This document shows, piece after piece, positions 50,138 to 57,508 of a stretch of DNA of 64,000 nt. The position numbers and the translations under genes are program-made. The stretch covers positions 1 through 64,000 of the forward strand of contig CAYLPU010000001.1 of assembly GCA_964385635.1 (NCBI GenBank), written 5' to 3'. The notes below the pieces were generated by a model that saw only the letters and a program-made list of their open reading frames with translations, made no database searches and was not told the DNA's origin. Positions within the stretch are counted from its first letter, which is position 1. Each line of letters opens with the position of its first letter. The DNA is from CAYLPU01 sp964385635 (GTDB lineage: Bacteria > Chloroflexota > Anaerolineae > B4-G1).

Positions 50138-51139
50138 ATGGTCACTGAGAGAGTACCCCTGGTCCAGGTCGACCACCTTAAAAAGTACTTCCCCATCACA
50201 CGGGGTGTCATTGTCCAGCGCCACGTCGGCGACGTCAAGGCGGTGGATGGCGTCAGTTTCAACATCTATAAGGGAGAGACGCTGGGGCTGGTCGGGGAGA
50301 CCGGCAGCGGCAAGACCACCGTGGGCCGGACGATGCTCCAGTTGTACGAGCCGACGGACGGACAGGTCATCTTTGATGGTACGGACCTGACGAGCATCAA
50401 GGGCAGCAAACTGCGCCATATGCGCCGCCGGATGCAGATGATCTTCCAGGATCCCTATGCCTCGCTAAACCCGCGCATGACCGTGGGCTCCATCGTCGCC
50501 GAGCCGTTGGAGGTGCACATGATCGCCCGCGGGAAGGAGAAGCGAGAGCGGGTGCAGGAACTTCTGCGGGTGGTGGGGCTCAATCCCTACTTCGTCAACC
50601 GCTACCCCCACGAGTTCTCCGGTGGGCAGCGGCAGCGCATCGGCATTGCCCGTGCCCTGGCCCTCAACCCCGACCTGATCATCTGTGACGAGCCTATCTC
50701 CTCGCTGGATGTCTCCATCCAGGCCCAGGTGGTCAACTTGTTGGAGGAGTTGCAGGATCGGTTGGGGTTGACCTACCTGTTCATTGCCCACGACCTGAGC
50801 ATGGTCCGCCACATCAGCGACCGCATGGCGGTGATGTACCTGGGCAAGATCATGGAGTTGACCGACCGGGACGAGATCTATCTTAACCCGCTGCACCCCT
50901 ACACCCAGGCGTTGATGTCGGCGGTGCCGGTGCCAGACCCGGTGCTTGAGGAGAAGCGGCAGCGTATCATCCTGGAGGGGGACATCCCCAGCCCGGCCAA
51001 CCCACCTGTGGGCTGTAACTTCAGTACCCGCTGCCCGGTGGCCATAGATATCTGCTCGGAGGTTGAGCCGGAGTTCGTTGAGGTGAAGAAGGGTCATTTC
51101 TGCGCCTGCCACCTGGTGCAGCCTGAACAAGCGGCCTGA
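50138..51139 (+). CDS. Peptide ABC transporter ATP-binding protein (OppF/DppF type)
   Basis: The 333-residue partner ATPase has Walker A GLVGETGSGKTTVGR (near residue 52), Q loop MIFQDPYASLNPRMT (near 96), signature EFSGGQRQRIGIA (near 155) and Walker B LIICDEPISSLDVS. The C-terminal cysteines lie in CNFSTRCPVAIDIC (near 287-300). The ATG at 50138 follows GGGAGGAAGG. Together with the upstream ATPase it can energise the permease pairs at 53403-55560 and perhaps 57509-61914, which lacks its own ATPases. Confidence 0.93.
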   Translation: MVTERVPLVQVDHLKKYFPITRGVIVQRHVGDVKAVDGVSFNIYKGETLGLVGETGSGKTTVGRTMLQLYEPTDGQVIFDGTDLTSIKGSKLRHMRRRMQMIFQDPYASLNPRMTVGSIVAEPLEVHMIARGKEKRERVQELLRVVGLNPYFVNRYPHEFSGGQRQRIGIARALALNPDLIICDEPISSLDVSIQAQVVNLLEELQDRLGLTYLFIAHDLSMVRHISDRMAVMYLGKIMELTDRDEIYLNPLHPYTQALMSAVPVPDPVLEEKRQRIILEGDIPSPANPPVGCNFSTRCPVAIDICSEVEPEFVEVKKGHFCACHLVQPEQAA

Positions 51140-51231
51140 TCAAGTCTGCTGGCAGTCTAAATGAGGCTGCTGCATAGTTGTGGCACACTCGTTTCAGTTC
51201 TTTGCGGTGTGTGTCGTTGTGAAAGGAGGTG

Positions 51232-51294
51232 ATGGTCACTGAGACGATGGTACGGAGGAGAGAGACACACCTACTGACAAAACCTTGTAAGTGA
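51232..51294 (+). CDS. Short reading frame with near-perfect ribosome site, possible leader peptide
   Basis: GAAAGGAGGTG lies just before ATG 51232, a stronger ribosome site than most genes here have. The frame encodes 20 residues beginning MVTETMVRR and ending at TGA 51292. Its first codons repeat those of the OppF-like gene at 50138 (MVTER), so it may be a duplicated gene start or a leader peptide for the binding-protein gene at 51320. Confidence 0.35.
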   Translation: MVTETMVRRRETHLLTKPCK

Positions 51295-51319
51295 GACTAT
51301 CTATCTAAGGAGGAGAAAG

Positions 51320-53038
51320 ATGCTTGCCAAAAAGTGGTATATCCTTGCTGCCGTGACGGTGCTCGCTGGTTTGCTGTTCACCGCCTGCGCGGCGCCTGAG
51401 ATCCAGACCGTGGTGATCACGTCACCGCCCGAAGAGGTCATCGTTGAGGTACCCGTCGAGGTCGAGGTGCCCGTGGAAGTCGAGGTTCCCATAGAACCGA
51501 CACCAGGGCTTGAGGCTCAGTGCAGTTACAACGCCTACCGCATGGGCTGGGTGATGGACTATTCCGACGCCGAGAACATGCTCAACGTCGTCTGGCACCC
51601 GGATTCGCCGTTCCAGTATACCTTCTGGGACGACGATGCCTTCCGCGAACTGGTAGATCAGGCGCTAGTGGAGTTTGACCCTGAGGTCCGCATGACACTG
51701 TGGCAGGAGGCCGAAGCCATCCTGGTGACCGACCACGTGGCGGTCATGCCCGTCTACCACTACGACCGGACCCACCTGGTGCGGCCCGAGGTCGAGGACG
51801 AATGGCCCCCCTTTGGCGCGCCCCATTTGATGAAATGGCGGCTGCCGGAGGGGCAGGATACGATACGCTACCAGCTGGGGACCGAGCCGCCCACCCTGGA
51901 CGTCAACACTGCCACCGACACCACCTCCGCCATGGTACTGAGCCAGTTGATGGAGTCGCTCTACCGCTACACGGGTGAGGGAACCATCGAGCCGGCTGGC
52001 GCCGAGTCGTACGAGGTGTCGGAGGACGGGACGGTCTACACCATCTACCTGCGCCAGGATGCCTCCTGGTCGGACGGAGAGCCGGTGCTCGCCCAGCACT
52101 TCGCGGACGGGATCATCCGCCTCTTCGACCCCGCGACGGCGGCGGAGTACGCCTGGTTGATGTATCCCATCCTGGGTTCCGAGGAGTTCAACACCGGCGA
52201 GACGGACGATCCCTCGACCGTGGGCGTGGTCGCCGTGGACGACTACACGCTGGAGATCACGCTGAAGCAGGCCGCGTCCTACTTCGACAGCATCCTGGCC
52301 TTCCACACCTGCTTCCCCGTGCGCCTGGACGTCATCGAGCAGTACGGCGACCAGTGGACCGAGCCGGGGAACTTCGTGGGGAACGGCGCCTACGTCCTGA
52401 TCGAGTGGGCGCACGACGATCACGTGCTCGTCGAGAAGAACCCCAACTACCACAACGCCGACGATGTGATCATCGAGCGGGTGGAGTTCCCGATCATCGT
52501 CGAGGACGCCACCGCGCTGGCCGCCTTCGAGCGGGGCGAGCTGGATGCCTCCGAGTACCCGGCAGAGGAACTACCGCGCATCCTGGAGGAGATGGCTGAT
52601 TCCTTCGTGCGGTTGCCGCGGCCCGGCACCTACTACGTCGGCCTGAACACCGAGTTGGCGCCGACCGACAACCTGAACTTCCGCAAGGCGCTGGCCTCCG
52701 CCGTCAACAAGCGGGCCATCATGGACGCGGTGTTGCAGATGCCCTGGCGGATTGACGCCTACGGCGTGATCCCGCCGGAGATCCCGGGCTACCAGGGTGA
52801 CGCGAGCGGCTACCCGTTCGACCTGGATGCCGCGCTGGAGTACCTGCAGGCGGCTATGGCCGAACTGGGCGTCGAGGAAGCGGGTGATATCGTCATCCAA
52901 CTGTGGTTCAACCGGGGCAACGAGGACGTCATCGAGGCGGTTGAGGAGCAGTGGGAGACCAACCTCGGCATCACCGTCAACGTCGTCAACATGGAGTGGG
53001 GTGCCTACCTGGACACTCTCGACTCCTGCAACGACTAG
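51320..53038 (+). CDS. Peptide-transporter substrate-binding lipoprotein, apparently circularly permuted
   Basis: This SBP family 5 protein (572 residues) has a lipoprotein signal (LLFTACAAP, cysteine 23) and a (V/E/P)-rich linker. The order of parts after that is reversed. Residues 68-175 (AYRMGWVMDYSDAENML, VMPVYHYDRTHLVRPEV) match the C-terminal end of the family. Residues 176-572 begin with the usual N-terminal start (RYQLGTEPPTLDVNTATD) and run to EWGAYLDTLDSCND, the point that would normally continue into YRMGW. AGGAGGAG precedes the ATG. The sequence is one open frame. It should deliver peptides or similar ligands to the permeases that follow. Confidence 0.88.
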   Translation: MLAKKWYILAAVTVLAGLLFTACAAPEIQTVVITSPPEEVIVEVPVEVEVPVEVEVPIEPTPGLEAQCSYNAYRMGWVMDYSDAENMLNVVWHPDSPFQYTFWDDDAFRELVDQALVEFDPEVRMTLWQEAEAILVTDHVAVMPVYHYDRTHLVRPEVEDEWPPFGAPHLMKWRLPEGQDTIRYQLGTEPPTLDVNTATDTTSAMVLSQLMESLYRYTGEGTIEPAGAESYEVSEDGTVYTIYLRQDASWSDGEPVLAQHFADGIIRLFDPATAAEYAWLMYPILGSEEFNTGETDDPSTVGVVAVDDYTLEITLKQAASYFDSILAFHTCFPVRLDVIEQYGDQWTEPGNFVGNGAYVLIEWAHDDHVLVEKNPNYHNADDVIIERVEFPIIVEDATALAAFERGELDASEYPAEELPRILEEMADSFVRLPRPGTYYVGLNTELAPTDNLNFRKALASAVNKRAIMDAVLQMPWRIDAYGVIPPEIPGYQGDASGYPFDLDAALEYLQAAMAELGVEEAGDIVIQLWFNRGNEDVIEAVEEQWETNLGITVNVVNMEWGAYLDTLDSCND

Positions 53039-53063
53039 CCTTCCGGCTACCCGGGGTTCCCTG

Positions 53064-53083
53064 GGGTTCCCGCAAGGGAACCC
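53064..53083. terminator. Short hairpin after binding-protein gene
   Basis: GGGTTCCC and GGGAACCC flank a stable GCAA tetraloop, within a wider GGGGTTCCC-rich palindromic stretch (53051-53097). Only a short T run follows, so it may stabilise rather than end the transcript. Confidence 0.55.
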
Positions 53084-53253
53084 TGGGGTTCCCCTTTCTG
53101 GAGGCATAGTGCTATCCACGAGCGTGGTCGCGAATACACGAATTTACGAACCACGAATGTCCTCCGGTGTGATCCGGTTCGCGGGTTCGTGACCAGATTC
53201 GTGGAGGTTGGTCCCCGGGCAGTCTCCCCGTTAAGTGTTGCTGACTTGCTGCA

Positions 53254-53339
53254 CTTACTTGCGGGGCTATGCTCCAGCCGGATCGCCAGATCCGGCGGTC
53301 CGAAGGCGGGATCTGACGATCCCTTTGGAGCGAAGTAAG
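53254..53339. repeat. 86-base multi-stem hairpin between binding-protein and permease genes
   Basis: Nested complementary pairs are CTTACT/AGTAAG, GCTCCA/TGGAGC, GGATCG/CGATCC and AGATCC/GGATCT, each in the right order. The 365-base gap 53039-53402 holds this, the hairpin at 53064 and decayed CACGAAT-type repeats (53115-53200), and no gene I can support. Confidence 0.75.
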
Positions 53340-53402
53340 AAACAACCCTCAAGAGGGGGACCATTGGTCTCCGAGAGGGAGGGTTACGAGGAGGGTGTAG
53401 AT

Positions 53403-54536
53403 ATGCAGAGATTTGTCCTGCGGCGACTGTTTTGGAACGTCCCGGTGCTGATCCTGATCAGCATTGTCGTCTTCGGGATGATGCAAATCGTGCCGGGAGG
53501 CCCTTTCACGGCGGGCACGTCGGGCCGGCCGGTCCCGCCGGAAATCCAGGCCAACATGGAGGCCAAGTACGGGCTCGATAAGCCGGTCTGGCAGCAGTAC
53601 ACGAACTACATGAGCCGGCTGCTGTTCCACTTCGACTTCGGTCCTTCCTTGCGGCGGCCCGGCCGGACGGTCAACAGTATGCTCTTCGGCAGCAACTACA
53701 TGGTGAACGTGTTGCGGGAGCGACTGACCGCCACCTTCGGCACGGCGGCCAGTTCGATGACCTTCTCCGACCCGCCCGGCCTCTTCGACTCCTCCGCCCT
53801 GGTGGTGAAGACGAACGGGGAGGTGATAGGGTACATCGGCATCTCCTGGTACGACCGGTTTGAGGCGGTGAAGCGCTTCCTGACGCTGGCGCCGGTCATG
53901 GTCTCGGCCCAGGTGGGGTTGGTCTCCATCAGCCTGGCCCTCTTCGTCGGCGCTCCCCTGGGGATCATCTCGGCCCTGAAGCAGAACACCGTGGTGGACT
54001 ACGGCGCGATGTTCGTCTCTATGCTGGGGGTCTCCATCCCCAACTTCCTCCTGGGCATCATGTTGATTCTGTTCTTCGCCCTGAAACTGGAGTGGCTGCC
54101 TACCTACGGCTGGGGGGAGGACTGGAAGCAGGTGATCATGCCGGCCGTCACCTTCGGCACAGGCGGCACGGCCATCATTGCCCGGCTGACCCGGGCCAGT
54201 ATGCTGGAGGTCATCCGCGCCGACTACATCCGCACTGCCCGGGCCAAGGGACTGGCGGAGCAGGTCGTCATCCTGCGCCACGCGCTGAAGAATTCCCTCA
54301 TCCCGGTGACCACCGTCCTGGGGCCGATGATGGCTGGCTGGCTCACCGGCTCTTTCATGGTGGAGTGGGTCTTCTCTATCGGCGGCATCGGCAAGTTCTT
54401 CATCACCTCGGTCACCGACCGGGACTACACGCTGATCATGGGCACGATCCTGCTCTACTCGGTGGCCCTGGTGCTGTTCAACATGATCGTGGACGTTGGC
54501 TACGGCTTCCTCGACCCACGCATCCGGTTCGAGTAG
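53403..54536 (+). CDS. Peptide ABC transporter permease (DppB/OppB type)
   Basis: The 377-residue protein has the N-terminal TM1 signature MQRFVLRRLFWNVPVLILIS, six membrane segments and the EAA coupling loop (IIARLTRASMLEVIRADYIRTARAKGL near residue 260, quoted in part by its RTARAKGL end). Between TM1 and TM2 the external loop is longer than in E. coli DppB by some 50-60 residues (SSMTFSDPPGLFDSSALVV, VIGYIGISWYDRFEAV), perhaps a ligand-handling insertion. The ATG at 53403 follows GAGGAGGG. Confidence 0.92.
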   Translation: MQRFVLRRLFWNVPVLILISIVVFGMMQIVPGGPFTAGTSGRPVPPEIQANMEAKYGLDKPVWQQYTNYMSRLLFHFDFGPSLRRPGRTVNSMLFGSNYMVNVLRERLTATFGTAASSMTFSDPPGLFDSSALVVKTNGEVIGYIGISWYDRFEAVKRFLTLAPVMVSAQVGLVSISLALFVGAPLGIISALKQNTVVDYGAMFVSMLGVSIPNFLLGIMLILFFALKLEWLPTYGWGEDWKQVIMPAVTFGTGGTAIIARLTRASMLEVIRADYIRTARAKGLAEQVVILRHALKNSLIPVTTVLGPMMAGWLTGSFMVEWVFSIGGIGKFFITSVTDRDYTLIMGTILLYSVALVLFNMIVDVGYGFLDPRIRFE

Positions 54537-54561
54537 GACAATTTAGAAGTAGGAGTGAATT

Positions 54562-55560
54562 ATGACCGAAACCGCTTCTGAGCGGGCACAGCGGGATCTT
54601 GAAGCCCGGTTTGCGGAGCGAGGCGTGAGCCTATGGCAGGACGCCTGGCGGCGGTTGCTGCGCAACCGCATGGCGCTGGCGGGGCTGATCTTCATAGGTG
54701 TCCTGCTCTTTGCCGCCGCGACCGCCGATTTCCTGCCCCCCTACAGTTACCGGAAGGCCGACTACGATAACACCCGCATCGCCCCACGCTGGCCCGATCA
54801 CATCTTCGGCACCGACAAACTGGGGCGGGATGTCTTCAGCCGAATATGGTGGGGCACACGCGTCTCCCTGACCGTCGCCGTCGTCGGCTCGCTGACGTCG
54901 TTGATCATCGGCGTCACTTACGGGGCCATCTCCGGCTACCTGGGCGGCCGGGCAGACAACGTCATGATGCGCTTTGTGGACGTGATGTACGGCTTTCCCG
55001 ATCTGCTCTTCATCATTCTCATCATGGTAGTCCTGCCCTCGGAGAGCGCCATCCAGGGCATGATCAACATCTTCATCGCCATCGGCATCGTGGGATGGAG
55101 GGGGATGGCCCGGTTGATCCGGGGGCAGTTCCTGTCCCTGCGGGAGAAGGAGTTCGTCCTGGCGGCGCAGATGGTCGGCGCTGGCCCGGCCCGCATCATC
55201 TCCCGGCACTTGTTGCCCAACAGCGCGGGCACGGCCGTCGTGTCGCTGACACTGCGCATCCCCGGCCTGATCCTGACGGAGGCCGTGCTCAGTTTTATCG
55301 GTCTGGGAGTGCCGCCGCCTTATCCCAGTTGGGCCCAGATGATCTCCGAAGGGTGGCGGGGGTTGCGGTCTGTGCCCCACATGACCATCTACCCGGGACT
55401 GGCGATTACTATGACCATGCTGGCCTTCAACTTCCTGGGGGATGGCCTGCGAGATGCGCTGGACCCGACAATGCGGGGCACCGCCCTGGTCCGCACAGCC
55501 CGGCGGAAGAAGCGGCGGACAGCGAGAGCAACGCGCAAGGCGGTGGCCAAAGCCGCCTAG
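54562..55560 (+). CDS. Peptide ABC transporter permease (DppC/OppC type)
   Basis: This 332-residue permease starts with a cytoplasmic helix and TM1 (NRMALAGLIFIGVLLFAAAT), followed by GTDKLGRDVFSRIWWGTRVS, the usual DppC motif. The EAA loop ends with VLAAQMVGAGPARIISRHLLPN. Its C-terminus is an unusual lysine/arginine-rich tail (RRKKRRTARATRK). It follows the DppB-like gene after 25 bases and completes the first transporter; a terminator lies about 110 bases downstream. Confidence 0.92.
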   Translation: MTETASERAQRDLEARFAERGVSLWQDAWRRLLRNRMALAGLIFIGVLLFAAATADFLPPYSYRKADYDNTRIAPRWPDHIFGTDKLGRDVFSRIWWGTRVSLTVAVVGSLTSLIIGVTYGAISGYLGGRADNVMMRFVDVMYGFPDLLFIILIMVVLPSESAIQGMINIFIAIGIVGWRGMARLIRGQFLSLREKEFVLAAQMVGAGPARIISRHLLPNSAGTAVVSLTLRIPGLILTEAVLSFIGLGVPPPYPSWAQMISEGWRGLRSVPHMTIYPGLAITMTMLAFNFLGDGLRDALDPTMRGTALVRTARRKKRRTARATRKAVAKAA

Positions 55561-55666
55561 AGCACCCGGTTGCAGCGAGCGGGGGCAGGGACGCAGGGAG
55601 CATGACTTTGCGTCCTGATTGCGGGGCGCCGGGGGCCGTCGGCAATGGCGGCTGCGCGAACCAAAG

Positions 55667-55704
55667 GGGCACGGACCGAGATGATCGGGCGTGCCCTCTT
55701 TTTT
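55667..55704 (+). terminator. Rho-independent terminator of first transporter operon
   Basis: GGGCACG (55667-55673) pairs with CGTGCCC (55690-55696), with an inner CCGA/TCGG stem. The run TCTTTTTT follows. Confidence 0.85.
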
Positions 55705-55712
55705 ACATGGCT

Positions 55713-55767
55713 GGTTGTAGGACAAGTTGGCAACTTGTCCCAGGGGCAATTTGCCAAATTGCCCTAC
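55713..55767. repeat. 55-base double-palindrome repeat, copy 2
   Basis: Same two-palindrome layout as 30731-30785, with four differences by my count. Here both palindromes are cleaner (AAGTTGGCAACTT and AATTTGCCAAATT). Confidence 0.85.
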
Positions 55768-55798
55768 AGCCTATAGAAGAGGTGCCGAAGGAGGCAAG

Positions 55799-57499
55799 AT
55801 GAAGCGATGGGGGTACTGGATCATCATTGGAGCGGTGCTGCTGGCTTTGGTTGCTCTCATCGGGTGGGCTAGCGCCTACACCCCGCTGTTGACTCCCCGC
55901 GCATCGGAGGAGTGGAGCCGGGGGCGACTGCTCGGCGTGACGCCGGTGAGCAATGCGGTGGATGTCCAGGCTGCCCCCGGTGGCGGACTGTTTTTAGCCT
56001 GGGTGGACCTCGATGATCGGCTGCATGTGGTACAGTTGGGAACGCAAGGTCAGGTCGTCATAGACCGGACGCCCAGATTGGGAACAGATGTCCCACGGGA
56101 GCCGCACTTCCTCGTAGGGCCAGAGGGTGAAATTCACCTCGTCTGGCGGGAGGCGGGCGGGGGCCGCTCGCTCCTGACCTACGCCCGGCTGGACAGCGCT
56201 GGTTCGGTGCAGGTTGGCCCGCTCCCCCTCTCGCTGCCGGGAGATGAGGCCCAATCCCCATGCCTGGCTTTTAACCGTCGGGGTGGAATCGAGGTTCTCT
56301 GGACCGGGCAGGCGGGCATCTACCGGGTCACGCTGAGCGCCGAGGGGAAGATGCAGGGCGATCCCGTCCTGCTGGTTGATGACGGCAGGGACATCAGTAT
56401 ACAGGTGGATCGGGAGGGGCTCTTCCATCTCGCCTGGCTACGGGAGACAGGGTCAAACAGGAAGGCGATTTACTATGCCTCCCTTGATCCAGAGCAGGAC
56501 GATCTGAGCCAGCCGGAAGAGATGGGCAGGATCTTTCTGCGCGCGGGCCAACGCGTGGAAAGCCTCGTCGTAGGTATTGATAGCGACACTGGCTACGTCC
56601 TGTGGGTCATCCAGGATTTCCGAGATATCGCTTCCAGCGCCCGGTATGCTTTCTTTCCTCTGGAGATACCGCGCCAGAAGAAAGTTAGAAGCCTGCGGTT
56701 AGACGAAGGTGGCAATCCACTGAGCCTTCGGGCTGTGCGCGGCCAGTACGAAACGTTGCTCGTCGCTCTGGCCGAGACAGTCATGGCGCCAGATGGCCCA
56801 GGACTTCAGATCGGTGTCATCGCCGTGCGGGGCGAGGAGTTGTCAGGGGATCACGTCTGGGCAACGGTTGACCGCCTATCTGGGGGATCGACGACTGCCG
56901 TTGACCAGAGTGGCTGGCCGGAGGATCAGTATATCGTCACTGCTTCGGGTGGTTCTTCCCTCAAGCCGAGCCTGGCGGTGGATGCACAGGGCAATCTTCA
57001 CCTGGCCTGGTTGGAGACGGGGGGCTTCGGAGTGTACCGCGTGGCCTACGCCGGCACCTCCCCCGAGGTGAAAAAGGCGTACAACGCCCTGACTTTGTGG
57101 GACGTGACTGACCGTGCGCTGGGCGCTGCTATGCAACTTTTCCTGATAGTGGGCTTCACGCCGGTGCTGGCCTTCTCTTGGTCTCTATTTCCTCTAATGT
57201 CGTTACTCGGCTACCATCTGGTCACCGGGTACGAGAGACTGACAGCGCCGGGAGCACGGGCGGCCCTTGGTGGTGCCGCGTTGCTGGAAGTGGTGTGCAC
57301 CTATCTGCTCTATCCTCATCGTAGCAGCATGCCCGTGGTACTCCAGTGGAGTATGCCGCTTGTGACGGCCGCTGTCGCTCTGTTGTTGACGGCGCTGTAT
57401 CTGCGGAAGCGAGACGAGCAACCGTTGTTTGGGGCCTTCTTTGTGTTCGCTCTCGCCCATGGTTTGCTTCAGATAATGCTCTTTGTACTCCTGCGCTAG
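55799..57499 (+). CDS. Membrane-anchored beta-propeller-like protein with C-terminal membrane helices
   Basis: The 566-residue protein has one N-terminal membrane anchor (residues 7-27). An extracellular stretch of about 420 residues follows with repeating GLFLAWVD, EIHLVWREAG, LFHLAWLRETG and NLHLAWLETGG blades, suggesting a six- or seven-bladed propeller. About four membrane helices end the protein. The ATG at 55799 follows GAGGCAAG. It heads the second permease operon, which has no binding protein of its own, so the propeller could serve as ligand receptor. That role is inference. Confidence 0.75.
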   Translation: MKRWGYWIIIGAVLLALVALIGWASAYTPLLTPRASEEWSRGRLLGVTPVSNAVDVQAAPGGGLFLAWVDLDDRLHVVQLGTQGQVVIDRTPRLGTDVPREPHFLVGPEGEIHLVWREAGGGRSLLTYARLDSAGSVQVGPLPLSLPGDEAQSPCLAFNRRGGIEVLWTGQAGIYRVTLSAEGKMQGDPVLLVDDGRDISIQVDREGLFHLAWLRETGSNRKAIYYASLDPEQDDLSQPEEMGRIFLRAGQRVESLVVGIDSDTGYVLWVIQDFRDIASSARYAFFPLEIPRQKKVRSLRLDEGGNPLSLRAVRGQYETLLVALAETVMAPDGPGLQIGVIAVRGEELSGDHVWATVDRLSGGSTTAVDQSGWPEDQYIVTASGGSSLKPSLAVDAQGNLHLAWLETGGFGVYRVAYAGTSPEVKKAYNALTLWDVTDRALGAAMQLFLIVGFTPVLAFSWSLFPLMSLLGYHLVTGYERLTAPGARAALGGAALLEVVCTYLLYPHRSSMPVVLQWSMPLVTAAVALLLTALYLRKRDEQPLFGAFFVFALAHGLLQIMLFVLLR

Positions 57500-57508
57500 T
57501 GAAGCGGG

